64,000 nucleotides of DNA from the NCBI GenBank assembly GCA_037043015.1, contig CM073327.1, forward strand, positions 13,746,727 through 13,810,726. The letters run 5' to 3'. The DNA is from Bryum argenteum. Lineage: Eukaryota; Streptophyta; Bryopsida; Bryales; Bryaceae. Numbering within the stretch: the first letter of the stretch is position 1; each line of letters starts with the position of its first letter. The translations under genes were made by a program, and so were the position numbers. This document shows, piece by piece, positions 57,170 through 64,000 of the stretch. The notes beneath the pieces are model-generated. The model was not told the DNA's origin. It did no database searches and saw only the letters and a list, made by a program, of their open reading frames with translations.

Positions 57170-57680
57170 AACGTCAAGACTCTAAAGAAAAGGACACAGA
57201 TCGTGCCGTCTCAATACCTTACCAATACCAACTAAACGAACAAAGGAAAAGACCATATCGTCGTCCTACTCTTATTTATACTAAGTTTACCAGCCGCCCC
57301 ATAACCTAATTCGCTCAGTTGATCATAAATTATCACAACAAATACGGCGGCCCATGGTTTGCCAATTCTGACAGTCTTTGACATAAGATGCTAATCTATT
57401 TTTTGAATTTGCATACAAATGCTCTGACAGTGACGGTCGCCGTCACTTTTCCAATCTTGAGACTGTCAACACTTGCACATTAATGACACTAATTACAATT
57501 GCCTAATGGTATACAGTATTTACTCTTCATTATGGTAATTGTCTAATTTATTCACTCTCGTAACCTTATTTACTTCCTTACGAGTTCCTACTACCAATTT
57601 TCTCTTATAAACTGCAACATACCTAATCTGCATCTTTTTTTCACATCCACTGTCGATGCTTGTTGGTCCCCTTGCACATC
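57170..57680. promoter_or_regulatory. Shared upstream region of two divergent genes
   Basis: About 510 bp separate the two starts. A CTTTTATAAACTGCAAC-like run (TCTTATAAACTGCAAC, about 57602) lies ~75 bp before the plus-strand ATG and could be its TATA box. On the minus side TTATTTATACTAAG (about 57269 on the plus strand) could serve. Bidirectional promoter activity is inferred from layout only. Confidence 0.35.
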
Positions 57681-60600
57681 ATGGCTTCCTCCTCCTCTGA
57701 ACCCACTGCTGCAGACATCGTTGAGATTGTGTCACAGGGAGCACTTGTTCCCATTTGCATGTCCGTAGGGCTTGAAGGTGTGGTAGACATCACTGCATCG
57801 TGGCTTGGAATTCGATTTGGCTACGATGCATCTTCCCTGTGGTTAGAGAGAGAAGTTCTTGAACCCGTTACTAATCATGTTCAGTACTCCATGGTCGTAG
57901 ATCTAATCATCCTAGAGAATAATACTACAATCTGGAAGCTTAGAGCTGGAAAGTATCGCCTCTATGGCTTGATTGAGTCCATCATGAACGCCTCAACAGT
58001 TCTCCTGACCCCACGTAGTTCTTCTACTATATCTACCGTAGCTCTAGCTCTTGCTCGTGTCAAAGTCGAACCAGGTCTCGAAGTCACCATTAACATATTG
58101 GATTCATCAGAAGATGAGAAGAAGTCTCCTCTGCAGCTCTGTCGTCTGCCGTCTGAAATTCCATTGCAACCTCCTATTAGGGATAGCTATCTAAGAGCCA
58201 CCCCTCCTTCTTTACTTTCATCGCATATTGTAAAATCCAAAAAAATTCTTCCATCCCTCTGCAATCTCGCTAGAATGCCCAGTAGCAAGACTCTCCTCAA
58301 AAAAATTGATTTCAAAACCATCCGCACTCTCAACGTATCTTTCTTGCCTCCATCATTCAATGGCGATGTTCTCTTCATCTTTCCGCCTACTCTTCCGTCT
58401 GCAACTCACAAGGTCGCGAAGTCCATGGAGGGGATGGATAAACGGTATGACGGTCATGTGTGGACTAGGACGATGACCACCAACATCAGCAATACACAAG
58501 GGTTGTCTTTCCGATACTCGAACTGTGTAGGACATCTATCTACAGTGCCACAACCCAAACTGCGACTTCTTACAACGACCTGATCGAGTGGCTGGAGTGA
58601 ACGATGTGGAGTTTGAAAGCATTACCAAAGACCCCTTCCCAGTAGGCGGATCGCCCCCGCCCACCTCGACGTTGGTTTGTAAGCTTTGCAAACAACCTCC
58701 TGTTTGTGTTGCGCCTTGTTCTGCAAAAATCTTCTACGTACTTGGAGAAGATTGTCAAGAGCGTGCATGCGTCCATATAGGAACGCACGAACATCCTGTC
58801 AAAGTCGGAGATTATAGATGTGTAAGAAAACAAATAGATGAGTTACTAGAAGAGCATGTTGACCGTAACCCTCAAGCAACCGTTTCCAAAATAGTTATGG
58901 AAACCAGCAAAGACTTGTTAGGTAACTTACTTCTCCGTGACGAAGGTGACCCCGAAATTGGCAATCTTTCTCTTCAGCAACTAGAACCAGTCTTTGAACA
59001 ATGCAAAGAGTTAAACTCTCCCAGCATGCGCAATCGTATCTACACTTTCAAGTACTTGCGTAGGTATGGCATTCTCGATGAGATCACAAAGCTGAGAGGT
59101 CTCAGCAACTGGGCATATGTGCAACACAACATGTTCCCTGGCCAAGGCGACGAATCGGAGAAAGTCTTCATCTTCAAGATGTCCGAGGTCGGCCCCGGTA
59201 GCGGTGTTGATCTGGTTCGCCGTATACAGCCTCGAGGAAACTTCTCCCACGCATGGATGATGTTTGACCATGTCAAACGCGTTACGGATTGGACCACCAT
59301 GGCGTGCCACGTGTACGACTCAAGTTACCAACGCATTCTAACCATTGCATGCTGTGATTTCCAGTCAGAGGACAAAGATGCTCAACTCGTCTTCTGGAAA
59401 AACCTTAATCATGTGATGGCGAGGAACGGAGTACCCAAGCCGCAGTTCCAAGGATTTATGGCTGACAGTGCTCAAGCCAACTGGAACACAGTGCGCATCA
59501 TCTACGGCTCTGGGAACCCTACCGTCCCCATGGAAGGCCGCGAACGCACATGTTATTTCCATTGGACGCAATTTCTTGAGAAACATACGAAACAATACAT
59601 TGTGCCCGAATTGCAAGGCCAACACCGGATTCTCTGTAAGCAGTATAAGGATGCGCGCACCATGGAAGAGGCTGAGACCCGATATTGGGCTATAAGAGCG
59701 TGGTGGGCATCCTCGAAGGCCACCTCCAAAGTTGGTTCAGAACACTTAGGTCATTGGCTTGCGTACTGGCACTTCAGATACAGACAATGGGGTGGATTTA
59801 TGGAACTAGTAAGTCTACAATTTCTTTGCAATATCTTTGCTGATTATATGCTCTATGGTAGCTTCTATACTGTTATGACAGTAGCATATAAACTAACAGT
59901 TATTGTTTATATATTATTAGTTGTTTTTTTTTTGTGAATTTATATACTTCCAATCTCTATTAAGTACAAATCTAAATTACTAATAAAAGCCTATTACGCA
60001 AGCCAATGACCTAAAAATATTCGGCCGAAGAACTCATAGAAATGCCTTTTTGTAATCTTGCGGAGTCAATCGATAACAAGTGGCTGTAAGCGTCTGGCAA
60101 TAAGGGTAGGGATCTCTACGTCACATCCGTTGACGACTACGTTCGGGCATTCCTCCAAGTGGTCGGCTACCATCAATTCAACAAAGGCGGTGCAAGTGGT
60201 TCTGGACCATCCGTAGAAGAACTTCGCCAGCGTCTTTATACCGCTCAACGTTGGGCAAATCGGTCCGGCAATCCATCTTGCCTCAACAAGGCAGTTATGG
60301 AATTCCCTGAAGCAGAAGCTTACTGTACGCGTGACGCCCACTTGGAGGGGGCAGAGATTTTTGGTTCCAGGAAACGTAAGGCTGATGTTCCCATTGGTGC
60401 CGAAGATGAAACTCATTGACCTGACACCGTGAGTTACTCACATCCTCGAATAGGGAGAAGAGTCACACGAGCTCTTGCTGAGAATCTCAGTCCTATCCAC
60501 GAAGAAGATGAAGTTCATGAGCAACCGCTGGAACCCCCCGCTTCTCCAAGACCCAGTATTCAGCGCGTCATTGCTAACCAAGAGACGAGAGTGAATGAGC

Positions 60601-61046
60601 GTCTATGGCACATTGCTCGTTTGAAGGAATCCTCATCCAAGGCTTGTTGGGGTATTATGGCTAAGACCAGGAAGAAATGCGAATCCCGCATTGTCCAAAA
60701 CGGAAAGGCGACCGCAGCTCCAACTTACACCGGAGTATGGCAACGTCCTCAAGAAGGTCCAAAAAAAACCGATCAGTTTTTCTTTTGTCCAGACGACATT
60801 GAGCGTTATGTGAAGGGCAGTCGTCGTAAATGGATTGAGCCGTTCTCTCAGAAACAAGGACGACCGCCTATTCCCTCAGTTTGGCCCGTGAAGATTGGGA
60901 CTAATCTTACACTGGATGAAATAGAGGCGTTGGAAAATTCGGGTTTTCGGCTCCCACAAAAGGAACGCCTTCCTCTCAACCGCACATTCAATACTTCTCC
61001 CCACCGAGAGACTTGTCACATATTCCAATGCCGGACAAGGCTGATG
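57681..61046 (+). pseudogene. MULE-like transposase gene, with frameshift and in-frame stops
   Basis: Start ATG at 57681 (MASSSSEPTAADIVEIVSQG). The frame runs to about 58540 (RYDGHVWTRTMTTNIS, FRYSNCVGHLS), then shifts by one base at CTATCTACAGTGCCAC and continues CHNPNCDFLQRPDRVAGVND to 59810. This part holds LVCKLCKQPP (zinc-type), VGPGSGVDLVRRI, WMMFDHVKRVTDWTTMACHV, CCDFQSEDKDAQLVFWKNLN, GFMADSAQANWNTVRIIYG and ERTCYFHWTQFLEKHTK, resembling the DDE region of Mutator-like transposases. A GTAAGT donor (59811) and an acceptor near 60037 fit. The next exon reads CNLAESIDNKWL, TAA at 60087-60089, ASGNKGRDLY, then TGA at 60417-60419 and another ~205 residues. Its last codons run into the gypsy LTR, which supplies the terminal TAA. 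A host-domesticated origin is possible, but this copy is broken. Confidence 0.65.
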
Positions 61047-61533
61047 TAACAGGGCAAAAACTAGATTTTTGTGTTTGCTAGAAAAGTAGATAGATAGTTG
61101 AAACCATTTTAGGAGTTTTTAGAAAATTTTAGAATTTGAGGTAGATGGCCTATGTAGGACCCACCATAGAAGCTTCGAGAAGGTGGGGCCCACCTCTAGA
61201 GTCTTCTAGAAGGGCGGTTATCTAGGTGGGGCCCACATCTAGGACCTTCCGGAAAGTTCCATGGTGGGGCCCGCCATTGGAACATTCTAGAAAGTTCCAA
61301 GGGCGGTTAGGCAGAGTATAAATAGAACTGGTCGGGGCCATTTGGAGGCATTCGGTCAGGTACGCCTTAGTCCCTCTCTCTCAGTAAAGCTTGGTTTGTA
61401 CTTTGCTTCTTTAGTTACGCTTTGTTACATTACATTTCAAGTCTATTCGGTCTTGTTTAGTCCGGTTTTCTCAGATCTTGTTAGGTTAGCAGTGTTTGAG
61501 TTGTGACCAAAGAGAGAATTCAGTCTCGTTTCA
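61045..61533 (+). repeat. 5' LTR of the gypsy element
   Basis: It begins TGTAACAGGGC and ends TTTCA directly before the primer site, about 489 bp. A TATAAATA box at about 61317-61324 marks the likely promoter. Upstream are several GTGGGGCCCACC-type repeats (61173, 61227, 61263), which may be regulatory. Confidence 0.75.
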
Positions 61534-61534
61534 T

Positions 61535-61546
61535 TGGTATCAGAGC
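61535..61546 (+). other. Primer-binding site (tRNA-Met)
   Basis: TGGTATCAGAGC is the standard plant initiator tRNA-Met primer site, one base after the LTR. Confidence 0.9.
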
Positions 61547-61716
61547 GAGTGTCAGTCTATCCTTACGATAGGTGCTATTAGCAAGAGTCTACGTGAGAGT
61601 CAGTCATTGTGGTTTCATCAAGTCTTGTCCTTGGATCTACTTGGAGTTACTTTCAAGGATTTGGCTAGAACGAGAGAAGGCGTCACGGTAGCAGACGTCG
61701 TCGGAAGAATTGCATC

Positions 61717-62327
61717 ATGGGAGAAATGGCGGAACCTACTCATATGGAGACTCGATTCAAAGACCTACTAGACCAGATTGCTTTGCATTACAAGGACAAG
61801 CGGACGCTTCTAGAGCTAGAGAATTGACAAGCTGCGAGGTCAAGTTGAGCAAGCCTCAAAACATATTCGGAACTTCAAGACAAGATGATGTATCTCAATG
61901 GCTTTTCAAAGATGCGACAATATCTCCAACTGTCCGGGCGAACTCAACCGACGGAATTATATATGCGGCCCGACTATTTGAGGGGTGCAGCGGCCCATTT
62001 GGTGGCGACTTGAGCTCGAAACTATGGAGCTCAAGGCGGATTTCAAAATTGGGAGGAATTTGAGACCGAGCTCGAAACCGCTTTCGCCCATCAATGCGGA
62101 GAATTTAGCGCGCGATCGAGTTGGCCACCTTGACACAAATAAAGGTCGGTCAAGAGTATGTCACCCGGTTCAAATCCATATGTCTCCAAATACCCAATGT
62201 TTCGGAGGGAGAGATGATGGATCGATTTGTTCGAGGATTGAAGCCGATCGTTCAACGAGAAGTGGAATTAAGAGACCCTCAAACATTTGAGGAGGCGGTT
62301 AGGATTGCGAAAGAGTTGATGCCATAA
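61717..62327 (+). pseudogene. gag of the gypsy element
   Basis: ATG at 61717 (MGEMAEPTHMETRFKDLLDQ), stops by TGA at 61825-61827 and again shortly after. In other frames LRGAAAHLVA, then WEEFETELETAF, and from 62121 VGQEYVTRFKSICLQIPNVS and RGLKPIVQREVELRDPQTFE are classic retrotransposon gag. A worn zinc knuckle (CFHCRES...ECPKR) lies near 62466-62520. Confidence 0.75.
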
Positions 62328-62740
62328 ACTTTAGAAATCGTGAGTACGACTGCAAAGATGGAACCCTACGCCACCACCTACTATGGTAGCCCAACAACCG
62401 ACGCCAATGGAGATTGACGCCCTACAAGGACCATTGACGCCTTGCAGAGACGACAATTATTGGCACGGAAGGGATTGTGCTTCACTGTCGGGAGTCGAGG
62501 CCATCGATTGGAGAGTGTCCAAAACGTCGAGAATTCGGTGCCAACAAACCATGGCGGATCCACAACCTCGAAGTTGACCAAGATGATGAAGGAATGGAGC
62601 GAGGAAAGGGGGCTCCCGAAGAAGGGCACCGAGGACCAATATCGGGATAGTTGTTGTCTCTCGTAGTCAAACAAAGATAGCCTCGGGCAACACTCAAAAA
62701 GGTCACCGATATGTCTCACAGTCGACTTAGAAGACAACCG

Positions 62741-62866
62741 TGTCGAGTACTAGTGGATTGCGGTTCTACGGAGAATTGCATCTCGACCGCAATTGCCAAC
62801 CGACTTGGGATCAAGACTAAGGTGATCACCGGAGGGACTATATACCTCATGACGATCGGAAAATGA
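62741..62866 (+). pseudogene. Retropepsin-like protease fragment
   Basis: CRVLVDCGSTENCISTAIAN then RLGIKTK matches aspartic protease of gypsy elements. The catalytic motif reads DCGST instead of the usual DSGAT/DSGST. A TGA ends the frame. Confidence 0.7.
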
Positions 62867-63269
62867 TTTAAGTGAGACATGTGAAGAAGAGACCTTGAGA
62901 TTGTGTGATGCCTATGCACTACGAGGAAAATTTAAGGTAACAAAGCTCGAGATATGATGTTATCCTCAGGAATGCCGTGGTTGGAGGCGGAAATAAGCGA
63001 TTGACCGGGTGGCAAGAACCATCTCTTTTAACAAAGGTGGGCGCAAGATAATTCTTCATGCTTGAACATCAAGTGGATTGAAGAAACGACAGGACAACTA
63101 AAGGCATATTGGTGGGGATGGCCTTCATGAAGAAAAATGATCGACGAAAAGCGCCGGTGTATGTGGTGGTTCCAAATATTGCTTCAATGGTAGAGAAGAG
63201 AGCCAAGGAGCGAACGAGTTGAGCAACTTATCGGCGAGTTCCGAGATGTCTTTCCCCCGACTTACCTAG

Positions 63270-64000
63270 TGGGTTTACCACCCGATCGAGTGCTCCCTTT
63301 CACATAGACTTAATGCCGGAAGCTAAACCAAAGAAATCGGCCAATTTATCGCCTAGCACCAAACGAACTTGAGGAGCCGAGGAAGACGTTGGACGAGCTT
63401 TTGAGAAAGGGCCTCATTCGAGAAAGCACATCGCTATGGGGAGCACCTGTCCTTTTTGTACCCAAAAAGGATGGTGGATTGCGGCTATGCATCGATTGTC
63501 GGGGCCTTAATAAGCAGACCATCAAAAATGCTTATCCACTCCCACGTATGGATGACCTTCTTGATCAACTTCGAGGCGCAACCATTTTTAGCAAGCTAGA
63601 TCTTGAAGTGATCTTGCGCATACAAATTGCAAAAGAGGATATTGAAAAGACAAAGATTTCGTAATGCGCTATGGACATTTTGAGTGGCTCGTTCTGCCTT
63701 TTGGTCTCACCAATGCCCCAGCTTCCTTCATGGGTCACATGAACAGGTTGTTCCGGGACCTTTTGGACAAGTGTGTAGTTGTTTTCATTGACGACATTTT
63801 GATCTATAGTAAAACCCCGGAAGAACATGACCAACATCTACGGGAGGTGCTACGTCGGTTACGGGATAGTCACTTCTATTGCAAGCAATCAAAGTGTGAA
63901 CTTTGGAAGTCCGAGGTCACCTTTTTGGGGCATGTAGTATCATTCGAGGGTGTGTACATGGAACAAGCTAAGGTGAATGCAGTGAAGGACTGGCCAACTC
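63270..64000 (+). pseudogene. Reverse transcriptase of the gypsy element, partial
   Basis: [40 protein letters not shown] and ATIFSKLDL are RT motifs with the first catalytic Asp. The following usual RSGYHQIR is damaged. After a one-base shift near 63655 the frame continues [20 protein letters not shown] and [20 protein letters not shown] with the catalytic IDD, then [12 protein letters not shown], and leaves the window open. Confidence 0.88.

Larger units (their letters stand above)
61045..64000 (+). mobile_element. Ty3/gypsy LTR retrotransposon, cut by the window end
   Basis: It has a 5' LTR, a primer-binding site, gag, protease and reverse transcriptase in the order normal for gypsy elements, all on the plus strand. 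Several stops and frameshifts show it is defective. The 3' LTR, RNase H and integrase lie outside the window, so LTR identity and target duplication cannot be checked here. It sits directly in the last codons of the MULE-like gene. Confidence 0.9.

Noticed and set aside
443-61827. Nuclear genetic code with reassigned stop codons
   Set aside because: TAA, TAG and TGA all occur as internal stops only in mobile-type or uncertain loci, and TGA/TAG serve as normal ends of the intact genes (TGA for PLDRP1-like, TAG for the kinase).

Overview
This is a 64 kb piece of a nuclear genome, almost certainly from a streptophyte (land plant or close algal relative). The evidence is GT-AG introns that keep phase across many exons, a SUVR-type SET-domain gene, a homolog of the plant-specific disordered protein PLDRP1, a plant-style Ty3/gypsy LTR retrotransposon with a tRNA-Met primer site, CACTA, Tourist-like and Tc1-like DNA transposons, and a short CCCTAAA telomere-type run. 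A Dualen-like LINE and a MASE1-domain hybrid histidine kinase point towards an early-diverging lineage (bryophyte, lycophyte, fern or charophyte). The species cannot be fixed by eye. AT-rich spacers and decayed mobile elements fill most of the window.

Left part (1-11 kb): a decayed transposase-like gene (+). Next is a 1.58 kb CACTA-type element inserted into the last conserved block of a minus-strand SUVR-like SET-domain gene. Upstream of that lie GC-rich low-complexity exons and a large coiled-coil protein of unknown function (8.4-10.3 kb, minus).

Middle (11-31 kb): a gene-poor, AT-rich region with tandem repeats, three elements with terminal inverted repeats, a dead Tc1-like transposase, a perfect long hairpin, and a dispersed family of duplications. 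One duplication family carries a small unknown protein gene (two coding copies, 15.9 and 24.9 kb, plus a copy of the 5' region without the coding exon). Another is built around a small YREY-motif protein gene (27.4 kb) with two 5' fragments.

Right-centre (31-43 kb): the two best-preserved host genes, both minus strand. One is a PLDRP1-like disordered repeat protein. The other is an eight-exon hybrid histidine kinase (MASE1, HisKA, HATPase, receiver; 1067 residues, all intron phases agree). After them come a 5'-truncated LINE with its poly(A) tail, SINE-like sequences and a dead Ty1/copia element.

Right part (47-64 kb): a ten-exon minus-strand gene pairs a ParB/sulfiredoxin-like domain with a beta-class N6/N4 DNA methyltransferase-like domain. 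It carries in-frame stops and a frameshift although its splice phases are intact. A two-exon unknown gene lies just upstream. Beyond a repeat-rich spacer, a MULE-like transposase gene (+) and a small charged gene (-) diverge from a shared upstream region. A gypsy retrotransposon is inserted at the 3' end of the MULE gene and runs off the window.

The main novelty candidate is the ParB-like plus methyltransferase gene. A second theme is that many mobile-element-like or uncertain loci carry isolated in-frame stop codons in otherwise well-kept frames, while the clear host genes are clean.
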